A DNA stretch of 64,000 bases from Clostridium kluyveri DSM 555 (GTDB taxonomy: Bacteria; Bacillota; Clostridia; Clostridiales; Clostridiaceae), in the NCBI RefSeq assembly GCF_000016505.1, contig NC_009706.1:1798001-1862000 (forward strand), read 5' to 3'. Made by a program: the position numbers and the translations under genes. Positions 39,604-51,198 of this stretch are shown one piece after another. Below the pieces are notes generated by a model. The model ran no database searches. It worked only from the letters and a program-made list of their open reading frames with translations, and was not told where the DNA came from. The stretch's first letter is position 1. Each line of letters begins with the position of its first letter.

Positions 39604-41548
39604 TATTTTCATACTACAACAAACTAATGAAAAATTATATGAAATGTATGAATTTTTACGTGGATACTGGGAACAGGATATTTGGAACCTTAAAGATGAT
39701 GTTTTTTCTGAATACAGGAAGACATCAAGTCGAGTCGATATAAAATATAAGAAAATTAATTTTAGCTTTTTTAATTCTAGCCTAAAATTAGAGCTAAAAT
39801 ACTTTTTAAAATACAGACTTACAAATAGCATAGTAACAATTGATACCATTTATAAATACAGTCAGGTGTTTAGAAGACTTTCTGACTTCTTTCAAAAACA
39901 ATATCCAGATTTAAATAGTTTTATTGAGTTAGATCTTAGTAAAACCTCTATTCAACTACGAACATACCTAGCTGATTTGGGAATAAAGACTTATAAATTT
40001 TATAGTTATCTTATTAGTCAAATAGTACCGTTTTATCAAAACTTTTATGATGATAGAAATGAGTTTGAAAAGGATACTTGGGATTTTAGAAAAATTGTAG
40101 CAGCAAGATATTCTACTGATAGATGCCATTATTATCTACACTTTTCAGATGTTCCTTTAATATATCGCCAAACAGTAAAAAATTATATGAAAATGCGTAT
40201 AAGCAAATGCTCCCATGCACAGTGTTGCAGGGATGTAAGAACAATAAGAACGTTTTTACAATTTATTTATCAAAAATATCCTTTATGGAATGATTTAAAA
40301 TCATTATCTAGAAAAGACATGGAAGATTACTTTAGTCATTTGCGTAATTTTACAGAGGGGAATCAAAAAAAAGAATTAGAGTATTTAATGTTTCTTAAAA
40401 CTTTTCTTGAGTATATTCAAAAAGCAGAATATGAACAGGCACCAATTAAACCAGTTCTCCTATTAATTTTTAAAGAAGATTTGCCTAAAATACCTATGAG
40501 AACTGAAAATGACATAAAATATATACCTGAATGTGTATTACAGCAGCTAGATGATAACCTTGAATTTCTTACTCCAGCAGAGTATATACCCATAGTTATA
40601 TTATTACGTGCAACTGGCTGGAGAATATCAGATATTTTAAATCTTAGATATGATAATTGCCTAGATCACACTCCTCAAGGTTGGTATATATGTGGAGACA
40701 TAAAGAAAACACAAGTGTTAAATCATAGAGTTCCAATTACTGATGAGGTTGCAGCTGTTGTTAAATCAGTAATACAGATAACAATACCTAAAAGCAATGA
40801 ATTTAACAATCCTAATAAATTACTCTTTGTGAGGTTAAGAGGTAAACGTGCTGGAAATCCTCCAGAAGCAAGATGTGTCAGTGATTATCTTAATCGTCTC
40901 GCAATTGAAAAAAATATAATAGATGATGATGGCAATATCTTTCATTTTAAAAACCATGCCTTTAGACATACAAAGGCTATTGAACTCATTAATAATGGGA
41001 TGAGCTTGCTTCATGTTCAAAAGTGGATGGCCCATGCATCACCTGAAATGACACTTACATACGCTAAAATACTTGACACTACAATGAGAAAATCATGGGA
41101 AGAAGTTACTAAGCAAGGACTTTTTAGAATTGATGATGCTGGTAAGCTAAAAAAGATAGATATATCAGATATAGAAAATGAAGATATTATTGAGTGGGAA
41201 TATATAAGGCATAATCTAGATGCTGTTAGGATGCCTTTAGGCTATTGCATAAAGCCCAAGAAACAAGAGTGTCATACTCAATTGAATCCTTGTCTAATAT
41301 GCCGTAATCTTTGTACTACTCCAGACTTTATACCACAATTTGAATTGGAGATTCAGGAAACAAAAGCTGTAATTGAACGTGGAAAAGCTCAAAATCGTAG
41401 TGTATGGATTGAAAAAAATCAGGCTCTCCTAGAAAGGTATGAAACTATTCTAGAATTACTAAAGCAAGGTAAAATACATCATAAGGCTGGAAAGAAAGGT
41501 AGAGAATATACTGAGGAGGAGAAGAACAATGCCCAGCAGCCATGTTAG
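39596..41548 (+). CDS. tnpB: Tn554-like transposase B, tyrosine recombinase
   Basis: A 650-aa large recombinase. A long N-terminal region (about 1-330) precedes the catalytic domain with Arg in LLRATGWRISDILNLR, His-x-x-Arg in FKNHAFRHTKAIEL, and HASPEMTLTYAKI carrying the nucleophile Tyr. After the domain, a cysteine-rich stretch (CHTQLNPCLICRNLCTTPDF) probably binds zinc, as seen in TnpB of Tn554. It overlaps both tnpA and tnpC, indicating one translationally coupled transposition operon. Confidence 0.9.
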   Translation: MNSIFILQQTNEKLYEMYEFLRGYWEQDIWNLKDDVFSEYRKTSSRVDIKYKKINFSFFNSSLKLELKYFLKYRLTNSIVTIDTIYKYSQVFRRLSDFFQKQYPDLNSFIELDLSKTSIQLRTYLADLGIKTYKFYSYLISQIVPFYQNFYDDRNEFEKDTWDFRKIVAARYSTDRCHYYLHFSDVPLIYRQTVKNYMKMRISKCSHAQCCRDVRTIRTFLQFIYQKYPLWNDLKSLSRKDMEDYFSHLRNFTEGNQKKELEYLMFLKTFLEYIQKAEYEQAPIKPVLLLIFKEDLPKIPMRTENDIKYIPECVLQQLDDNLEFLTPAEYIPIVILLRATGWRISDILNLRYDNCLDHTPQGWYICGDIKKTQVLNHRVPITDEVAAVVKSVIQITIPKSNEFNNPNKLLFVRLRGKRAGNPPEARCVSDYLNRLAIEKNIIDDDGNIFHFKNHAFRHTKAIELINNGMSLLHVQKWMAHASPEMTLTYAKILDTTMRKSWEEVTKQGLFRIDDAGKLKKIDISDIENEDIIEWEYIRHNLDAVRMPLGYCIKPKKQECHTQLNPCLICRNLCTTPDFIPQFELEIQETKAVIERGKAQNRSVWIEKNQALLERYETILELLKQGKIHHKAGKKGREYTEEEKNNAQQPC

Positions 41549-41915
41549 GAATATCAAAGGCTTAAAAGAATATGCCCAAGATAAAAAAGAGGAAGTCACT
41601 AAACGTGTGGATGCTACAATCCAAAAGCTTATTATTGAGAAAAAACCTATTAACTTTAATAGTGTTTCAATAGAAGCTAACGTATCTAAAACTTATCTAT
41701 ATACGCATAAGGATGTTCGTAAAAGAATAGAGGAATTAAGAGTAAGGCAGATAGAAGTATTTTCTTCTAAAAATATGAAAAAACAAATGACAGAGAACAA
41801 CAAAGATACTCTTCTTATAGCCAAGAATAAAAAAATTAAAGAGCTATCTGAGGAAGTAAAAAGATTAAAACAAGAACTTATGTATTTGCAGGGGAAAATT
41901 TATGATAAAAGTTAG
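41529..41915 (+). CDS. tnpC: Tn554-like accessory protein C
   Basis: A 128-aa protein with an HTH (INFNSVSIEANVSKTYLYTH) and a C-terminal coiled coil (IKELSEEVKRLKQELMYLQ). TnpC of Tn554 influences orientation and frequency of insertion. The 20-base overlap with tnpB and the GAGGAGAAG site support co-translation. It is the last gene of the island; only about 110 bases separate it from the element edge. Confidence 0.85.
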   Translation: MPSSHVRNIKGLKEYAQDKKEEVTKRVDATIQKLIIEKKPINFNSVSIEANVSKTYLYTHKDVRKRIEELRVRQIEVFSSKNMKKQMTENNKDTLLIAKNKKIKELSEEVKRLKQELMYLQGKIYDKS

Positions 41916-41916
41916 C

Positions 41917-41941
41917 CTCCAGATATAAGTCTTGGAGGCAT
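41917..41941 (+). terminator. Hairpin after tnpC
   Basis: GCCTCCA and TGGAGGC pair over an 11-base loop, followed by ATTTAAAA. It probably ends the tnpABC transcript. Confidence 0.55.
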
Positions 41942-42026
41942 TTAAAATCCTACATCGAGTACATATAAACAAAGTTGAAACCTTTAATTTAGGCCATTCT
42001 TCAAGTCTTAGTATAGATAATAACAC

Positions 42027-42044
42027 GGCTGCTGGTATTACCCC
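42027..42044 (-). repeat. 18-bp island end sequence, copy 3 (right edge, inverted)
   Basis: GGCTGCTGGTATTACCCC, the exact complement of copies 1 and 2. In the gene frame it encodes AAGITP at the start of the 3' half of the split binding protein. Confidence 0.85.
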
Positions 42045-42813
42045 TAAAATAAAGACAGTATCTTCACCTTTTGATAAAGAAGTGAATATTGAAGAACTTA
42101 TTAAATCAAAACCAGATGTAGTTGTATTATGGTCGGGTAAAGAAGCACTTCAGAAAAAAATAGAACAATTAAATATACCTGTAGTTATAATATCCTATGA
42201 TACACCAGAAGAACTTAAGAAGTCTGTAACTTTAATGGGGAATTTACTTGGAGAAGAAGAAACTAAAAAAGCTTCTCAATTTTGTTCCTACTATGATTCT
42301 AATATAAAGCGTATTACTGAAAAAACTTCATCTATTTCTGACAATGACAAATTAAAAGTGTATTATTCAGCAGATAGCCCTTTAAGTACCGATGGAAATA
42401 ACTCAATAGTTACTTCCTGGATAGAAATAGCTGGTGGCATAAACACAGCTGCACAAAATGGAGTTAAAGGTATGTCTCAAACTGTTTCTATGGAAAATGT
42501 AGTCCAATGGAATCCTGATGTAATTATAGTCAGAGATGCGCCTAACAAAGATGCAATTTTAAAAGATGAGCGATTTAAAGACATCAATGCAGTTAAAAAT
42601 AATAAAGTTTATATAAATCCCAAAGGTGTAAATGTGTGGTGTGCAAGAAGTGGTGATAATGCACTACAAGTATTATGGGCAGCTAAAACTTTATACCCTG
42701 ACATGTTTACAGATATAGATATGAATAAAGAGGTAGAAGAATTTTACAAAGCATATTATAACTATAATGTAAACAGTGAAGATCTAGAAGATATAATGAA
42801 TCCTAAAAAATAA
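42027..42813 (+). pseudogene. 3' half of the split ABC binding lipoprotein
   Basis: From AAGITPKIKTVSSPFDKEVN this is the remainder of a FecB/BtuF-type binding protein: EELIKSKPDVVVLW, EETKKASQFCSYYDSN, STDGNNSIVTSWIEIAGGIN, VQWNPDVIIVRDAP and a normal C-terminus. It aligns throughout with the paralogue at 874. It lacks the signal peptide and the first strands, which lie at 1998-2231. The frame is open about 95 bases further upstream into the element, but those codons are not family-like. Without the 5' half it cannot be exported. Confidence 0.87.
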
Positions 42814-42825
42814 ATTCATAAATTT

Positions 42826-42869
42826 AAAGCTCATATAGCATTTTTGTATTCCTATGTTATATGAGCTTT
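42826..42869 (+). terminator. Terminator of the original ABC operon
   Basis: AAAGCTCATATA pairs with TATATGAGCTTT, a 12-bp stem, followed by AATAAAT. It ended the binding-protein operon before the island arrived. Confidence 0.7.
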
Positions 42870-42988
42870 AATAAATAACATTAGCCTTGCAAAATACTAT
42901 GAAATAGTAGATAATATGTTTAATGATTACTGCTTTAGTTTAAAGTAGTTCAATTCATATTATTTTATTAAAAAGGTGGATCATTTAT

Positions 42989-43939
42989 ATGAAAGATAAA
43001 ACATCATTATCGGCACAAGAAGTAGCCGAGCTTTTAGATATATCAAAAAATACAGTATATGATTTGATTAAAAAAGGTGAATTGCCTTCTTATCGTATTG
43101 GCCGAAAGGTTCGTGTTGATATTGAAGATGTTGAATATTATAAAAATAAAAGCAGAACTAATAATATTAAAATTATTAATCCTATTACTGAACGTAAGAC
43201 TCAGGTACCCCAACAGCAGTCGTTAACTGAAGACAAAAATTTTATCATATGCGGCCAGGAACTGCTTCTTGATGTATTGACACAACACCTGGGACATTAT
43301 CCAAATGAATTTCAAGTACTAAGAAGATACATAGGAGGCTATGACGGGTTGATAAACCTATATAAAGGCAATGCCTCTGTTACTTCTTGCAATCTATGGG
43401 ATTCAGACAATAACATCTACAATATACCCTATGTCCGAAGATTACTGCCTGGTGTTCCCTGCATAATTGTCCGTCTTGCATGTCATATGCAGGGTTTTTA
43501 TGTTTTCAAAGGAAATCCCAAAAATATATCTTCATGGGATGATTTATCAGGACCTGGCATCGTCATGGTAAATAGAGAAAAAGGTTCTGGTGTACGTGTA
43601 CTTATAGACGAACAATTTAGGAAACTTGGAATATCAGGAAAACTTATCAATGGTTATGATGTAGAAGTTTTCTCTCATTTTGCAGCAGCAAGTGCTGTAT
43701 CCAGAGGTGAAGCAGATATTGCTGTGGGAAACCAAAAAACTATTTCCCAAGTAGAGAATATAGAATTCATACCAATACAAAAACAAAAATGTGATTTAGT
43801 TATTAAGAAAGAAGATTTTGAATCTCCTATTATTCAGGCAATACTTTCCGTTCTGAATTCCCAGGAATTTAAAATGGAAATTCAAGGCATTGATGTGTAC
43901 GATACAAGCGAAACAGGAAAAATTATAGGAGAAAGCTAA
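42989..43939 (+). CDS. HTH regulator with substrate-binding-protein-like sensor domain
   Basis: A 316-aa protein. Residues 6-55 are an excisionase/MerR-like helix-turn-helix (LSAQEVAELLDISKNTVYDL, YRIGRKVRVD). Residues about 85-300 are a PBP-like domain (PF12727 type) related to molybdate-binding proteins, with SVTSCNLWDSDNN, REKGSGVRVLIDEQF and AVSRGEADIAVGNQKT. Such regulators respond to oxyanions or cofactor availability. It faces vnfN tail to tail with only 6 bases between the stops, and stands where a metal-dependent controller of the alternative nitrogenase would be expected. The ligand (molybdate, vanadate, other) is inference. Confidence 0.82.
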   Translation: MKDKTSLSAQEVAELLDISKNTVYDLIKKGELPSYRIGRKVRVDIEDVEYYKNKSRTNNIKIINPITERKTQVPQQQSLTEDKNFIICGQELLLDVLTQHLGHYPNEFQVLRRYIGGYDGLINLYKGNASVTSCNLWDSDNNIYNIPYVRRLLPGVPCIIVRLACHMQGFYVFKGNPKNISSWDDLSGPGIVMVNREKGSGVRVLIDEQFRKLGISGKLINGYDVEVFSHFAAASAVSRGEADIAVGNQKTISQVENIEFIPIQKQKCDLVIKKEDFESPIIQAILSVLNSQEFKMEIQGIDVYDTSETGKIIGES

Positions 43940-43945
43940 TAAAAA

Positions 43946-45286
43946 TTATTCATATTGTGCCCAGCTAATCTCCTTTGAACGATACGCCCTTTCCCAATCA
44001 TTGCCCATAATTTCCAGTATATTGAGCATACCATCATATCCAAAATATGCTCTATCCACATATATATCTCTATTTGTGGGATTTAAAACATCAAAGGCAA
44101 CCTTTATTCCTATTTCTTCTGCCATGTACTTCTCCCAGGCAGAACCAATAACTGTATCAATATAAAAATCACTTAATCCTTTTTTAATCTGATATCCATC
44201 TACAGAAAATGCTACCTTGGGTGAAATACCCAAGGTGCTTAGCTCCCAGTTGAGTACTTTTTTTGCTTCTTCTCTACCCGATTTTATCATTATGACTTCA
44301 GGAATCATTTCTAATTCTTTAAATAACATCCTCACAAGGCCAATTCCTATAGTGGCATCTGCAGATATGGCAATCCTGCAGTTACGATAACGTGGAATTA
44401 TCATAAGTGCCCTCTTTCTCAGTAAACCTATTACCTTTTCTTCTCCTTCTTTAATCATTTGCTCCACTTTGTCTTCAACTCCAAAATATATGCCTATTGC
44501 CCTAAGCCACCTGGCAGTATTTTCTGTGCCAATAGGCAGTGGAATATCAGAAAGAATTAAAGGTATATGATGTATCTTCTCCATTTTTTTTGCAAACTGA
44601 TAACCTGCATCATGGCTTAAAAGTATATTAGCTGAAGCTGATGCTGAATTTTTAATTTCTTCCATGGAAGTATTATGTGGAAGAACTGCCTGAACATTTA
44701 TCCCTAATGAATTTAAAGTTTTAATTACCCAATTTAGATCTTCCCACCATGTAGGATTTAAATTTGCCTGCGGCGATATAATATTCACACTATTTTTGTA
44801 TTTCTTTTCACCTTTCTTTATAAGAGGTATGATGGCATTTAGAGCTATATCCTGTCCGTCATAACTGTTACCTCTAAATCCACCTGCAACTATAGGTATA
44901 AGTCTTGCCTTTACCTCGGACTGCATACTTTTACATATCCCTTCTATATCTTCACCTATTATATCCGCAGCACATGTACCCACCACAAACATAGTCTTAG
45001 TATTAAAAGTATTGTCTGCATCCTTTATAAGCTGCTTAAGTTTCTCCGAAGCTCCCATAATAACATCTGTTTCAAATAAACGGGTACAGCCTACTTTTCT
45101 CCTGGTAAAATCTATCTCATGCAAATCATATGCATTTGCCACTGTTGCTGCACAGCCTTGTGGTGAATGAATAACAATACTCACATCCTCTATTCCTGCT
45201 ATTACACTGGCAACACCTTCAAGGGCACATCCTAAAACCGGATCCTTGCTGTGCTCACAATTATGGAATTTCAACTCATCATACAT
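43946..45286 (-). CDS. vnfN: Nitrogenase cofactor scaffold VnfN (NifN-like)
   Basis: A 446-aa member of the nitrogenase component 1 superfamily. With VnfE it would form the scaffold on which the iron-sulfur core from NifB matures. Conserved features include IVIHSPQGCAATVANAYD, FVVGTCAADIIGEDIEG and RYRNCRIAISADATIGIG. Its start overlaps the end of vnfE by 16 bases and has GGAGGAGAGG, so translation is coupled. Assignment to the Vnf rather than Nif version follows from its neighbours; the sequence alone supports NifN-like. Confidence 0.8.
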   Translation of the reverse strand: MYDELKFHNCEHSKDPVLGCALEGVASVIAGIEDVSIVIHSPQGCAATVANAYDLHEIDFTRRKVGCTRLFETDVIMGASEKLKQLIKDADNTFNTKTMFVVGTCAADIIGEDIEGICKSMQSEVKARLIPIVAGGFRGNSYDGQDIALNAIIPLIKKGEKKYKNSVNIISPQANLNPTWWEDLNWVIKTLNSLGINVQAVLPHNTSMEEIKNSASASANILLSHDAGYQFAKKMEKIHHIPLILSDIPLPIGTENTARWLRAIGIYFGVEDKVEQMIKEGEEKVIGLLRKRALMIIPRYRNCRIAISADATIGIGLVRMLFKELEMIPEVIMIKSGREEAKKVLNWELSTLGISPKVAFSVDGYQIKKGLSDFYIDTVIGSAWEKYMAEEIGIKVAFDVLNPTNRDIYVDRAYFGYDGMLNILEIMGNDWERAYRSKEISWAQYE

Positions 45287-46797
45287 TTGCCTCTCCTCCT
45301 ATGTGCATATACTGTACAATCAGGCATATCTTGCCCTAGCTTAGGTGTTAATGATTGAATAGATGCAAGGCCTGACTTTTCAGGAAAAACCATTCTTTTA
45401 GATAATGAACTCCTTGGCCTAAAAGAATATTCCAGTGCTGTTTTAACACACTTAGCCACCTTAAGTGCTCCCCTAAAGCCAAATCTCGGACGATTTAGTA
45501 TAGCATTTAAATCCACCAAAGGTATGGTTGGAAAGCTGAGAGAAGAACCAAAATAAACAGCTGAATCCTCACTTAGTCCCCCAAGAAAAGCCAACAATTC
45601 CTCTTCCGTCTGCTTCATGGATTCATATTTACCAAAAGCAACAGTACCTTTTGTAATTAAAACCTCAGGATCCAATCCAGTTTCTAATAAATAATCTATA
45701 CTTGTTTCCCTTGCCTCTGTACTCCAAGGATGAAAATTAAATATAACCGGACGCATTCCAAGATCACGTTCAAGCATATGCGCAATAGATAATGATTTAA
45801 TAGCATCATGTCCCTCAACAATAGCCAGTTTCCCTTGAAGAAATTTTTTAGCTTCCTCAAATTCATCTTTTATTTCATTATATTCTCTTTGTATTAAATC
45901 TTCAGCTTCTTTTTCCATGCCTAATTTTTTAGCTGCACCTTTTAACCACTTTTTAGTGGCACTAATACCATAAGGCAATATCGTGGAGTTTAATGGAGTT
46001 CCATATTCCTCTAACATAGCGTTTCCTATGGCATAGCCTAAATCAAGACAAAGAGTGCAATTTACAGCAACACTAGGCGCCCTTTTAATTTCCTCTAAAG
46101 TACAATTGCCTGCAATAACTGAATTAACTTCTGCACCCATTCCCTTTATCAACCTTACCAGTTCTTTTACATCTGTATCCACTTCAGTTCTTTCAGGCCC
46201 CATTTTACCTCCTACAATATTTACAGAATGTGCTAATCTAGCTTTTTCTTCCTCAGTAGGAGGGTCCATAAATCTTACAATTTGTTTAAATACCAGATCA
46301 AATCCACTTCTATATTCTCCTGCAAATCCTTCACAATGTATAGGCATTATTTGGGCATTTATCTCATCTTTTATTTTATCTGCCACAGCATCCACATTAT
46401 CCCCGATAATTCCAGTTGCACAGCTGGTAGCAATAAAAATTACATCTGGATGATATTTGTCATCCACTTCTTTAATGGCCCCTTTTAACCCTTTCTCTCC
46501 CCCGTATATTACATATTTTTCATCCATATTGGTACTGACTACTGCCTCATAAGGGGCACCACTGTTTCTACTGTTGGTTAACTTATATGATTGTTTAACT
46601 CCATAGGCACATCCGCTGGGGCCATGGGCAATAACAATGGAATTTCTTATACCACTTAAAATTTTTGTAGCTGTCCAAAATTTACAGGGACGGGTATGGC
46701 TGCCCTGCAGATTAGTTTTAATCTTGCCTTCTTTAGCTAAACGGTATAATCTACTCAATTTACCATGAAAAACAATACTATCATTTACACTATTCAA
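45271..46797 (-). CDS. vnfE: Nitrogenase cofactor scaffold VnfE (NifE-like)
   Basis: A 508-aa nitrogenase component 1-like protein. The family residues are GSHTRPCKFWTATKILSGI, IVIAHGPSGCAYGVKQSY, IATSCATGIIGDNVDAV and FGFRGALKVAKCVK. It pairs with the following gene as the E2N2 cofactor-building complex. It is separated from vnfK by 112 bases with an inverted repeat (46833-46879), which may set a lower expression level than for the structural genes. Confidence 0.82.
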   Translation of the reverse strand: MNSVNDSIVFHGKLSRLYRLAKEGKIKTNLQGSHTRPCKFWTATKILSGIRNSIVIAHGPSGCAYGVKQSYKLTNSRNSGAPYEAVVSTNMDEKYVIYGGEKGLKGAIKEVDDKYHPDVIFIATSCATGIIGDNVDAVADKIKDEINAQIMPIHCEGFAGEYRSGFDLVFKQIVRFMDPPTEEEKARLAHSVNIVGGKMGPERTEVDTDVKELVRLIKGMGAEVNSVIAGNCTLEEIKRAPSVAVNCTLCLDLGYAIGNAMLEEYGTPLNSTILPYGISATKKWLKGAAKKLGMEKEAEDLIQREYNEIKDEFEEAKKFLQGKLAIVEGHDAIKSLSIAHMLERDLGMRPVIFNFHPWSTEARETSIDYLLETGLDPEVLITKGTVAFGKYESMKQTEEELLAFLGGLSEDSAVYFGSSLSFPTIPLVDLNAILNRPRFGFRGALKVAKCVKTALEYSFRPRSSLSKRMVFPEKSGLASIQSLTPKLGQDMPDCTVYAHRRRGKCMMS

Positions 46798-46832
46798 TAA
46801 AATTCACCCCCTGAGAATTTAATTAATTGAGC

Positions 46833-46879
46833 ATATTGCCCATTAACAACTAATTGATTTCTAGTGAAATGGGCAATAT
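46833..46879 (-). promoter_or_regulatory. Inverted repeat between vnfK and vnfE
   Basis: ATATTGCCCATT and AATGGGCAATAT pair perfectly over 12 bases with a 23-base loop. There is no following U-run, so an mRNA-processing or stability element, or an operator, is more likely than a full terminator. Confidence 0.55.
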
Positions 46880-46909
46880 ACTTAAAATTATTAGTTTATT
46901 GATTATGAG

Positions 46910-48310
<1,401 letters not shown>

Positions 48311-48318
48311 CTAATTTA

Positions 48319-48657
48319 TTAGTAATTTGGATTTTTTAATTCAGCATTTAATGACCTTGTTACAACTACATCTAACAATTTTGTCTGTAGGTCATTAATT
48401 ACAGATTTTTTTTCTGATTCATCAAGTTCTAAAAACCACGGAAATTTCTTTTTTATAACTTCTGAAAATGCTTTTCCTTCAGTATAGAAATATTTATCCA
48501 TTAATGTTTTATCTTTCACTTGCTTACCTGTACAAATTTCAAACGTAGCGTCCAAAATCCCTTTTATATTCTCCTCTCTATCCCAGGAACGAGAATAAAA
48601 TTGCCACAAATAACGTTCTTGAATAAACGAAAATAATTCTTCTACTCTGTTTTTCAT
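48319..48657 (-). CDS. vnfG: Vanadium nitrogenase delta subunit
   Basis: A 112-aa protein of the VnfG/AnfG family, the extra subunit found only in alternative nitrogenases. Recognisable features are the position between D and K, the length, YLWQFYSRSWDREENI, and DKYFYTEGKAFSEVIKKKFP. ATG 48657 is favoured because AGAGGTGTAGGG precedes it and it clears the vnfD stop; a longer in-frame start at 48702 would overlap vnfD by 37 bases. Its presence excludes a molybdenum-type NifDK operon. Confidence 0.88.
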   Translation of the reverse strand: MKNRVEELFSFIQERYLWQFYSRSWDREENIKGILDATFEICTGKQVKDKTLMDKYFYTEGKAFSEVIKKKFPWFLELDESEKKSVINDLQTKLLDVVVTRSLNAELKNPNY

Positions 48658-48665
48658 AGATATCC

Positions 48666-50057
<1,392 letters not shown>

Positions 50058-50100
50058 TTACATACCTCCTTAATTTTAAAATATTATACTTTATTTGAAG

Positions 50101-50183
50101 TAAACTACCTCCACTCTGTTCATACTTTTAATTCATGTATCTTTAAATTTCTAAATAATATACAAAAGAGGAGGAGGTATTTA
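50101..50183 (-). promoter_or_regulatory. Inverted repeat in the vnfH-vnfD interval
   Basis: AACTACCTCCACTCT (from 50103) is matched, inverted, by AGAGGAGGAGGTATTT (50167-50182) across about 50 bases. It lies in the leader of vnfD and could protect or attenuate the transcript between vnfH and vnfDGK. The rest of 50055-50239 is non-coding. Confidence 0.45.
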
Positions 50184-50239
50184 CAACAATTAGACTCATT
50201 AAGAACCTTATAGGCTTTGAGCATGCATGGAATTTTCAA

Positions 50240-51070
<831 letters not shown>

Positions 51071-51198
51071 TTATTCCCCCTTTAAATTATAAATTATTAA
51101 AATAATTAAACTTTATATTGATTTTCCGCTTTCAACTAATAGATATCACCTCCCTATTTAATTAATAGTTAATAATTAATAATTTATAGTTACATCTA

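Larger units (their letters stand above)
2214..42044. mobile_element. About 39.8-kb Tn554-like island carrying arsenic-type and PKS/NRPS genes
   Basis: The boundaries are inferred from three facts. First, a binding-protein gene is split with its 5' half ending at 2231 and its 3' half starting at 42027. Second, the 18-bp sequence GGGGTAATACCAGCAGCC occurs at 2214, at 38300, and inverted at 42027. Third, a tnpA-tnpB-tnpC set like that of Tn554 lies just inside the right edge. Tn554-family elements move by tyrosine recombinases into specific sites without target duplication. The repeat at 38300 suggests that 38300-42044 is a complete small unit, and that 2214-38299 is either an older insertion at the same site or cargo bounded by direct repeats. 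Resolvase, ISL3, IS605 and IS3 remnants show repeated accretion. Confidence 0.65.

Noticed and set aside
46055-46453. 132-aa plus-strand frame opposite vnfE
   Set aside because: It is the shadow of a strongly conserved gene, with no ribosome site and no recognisable domain.
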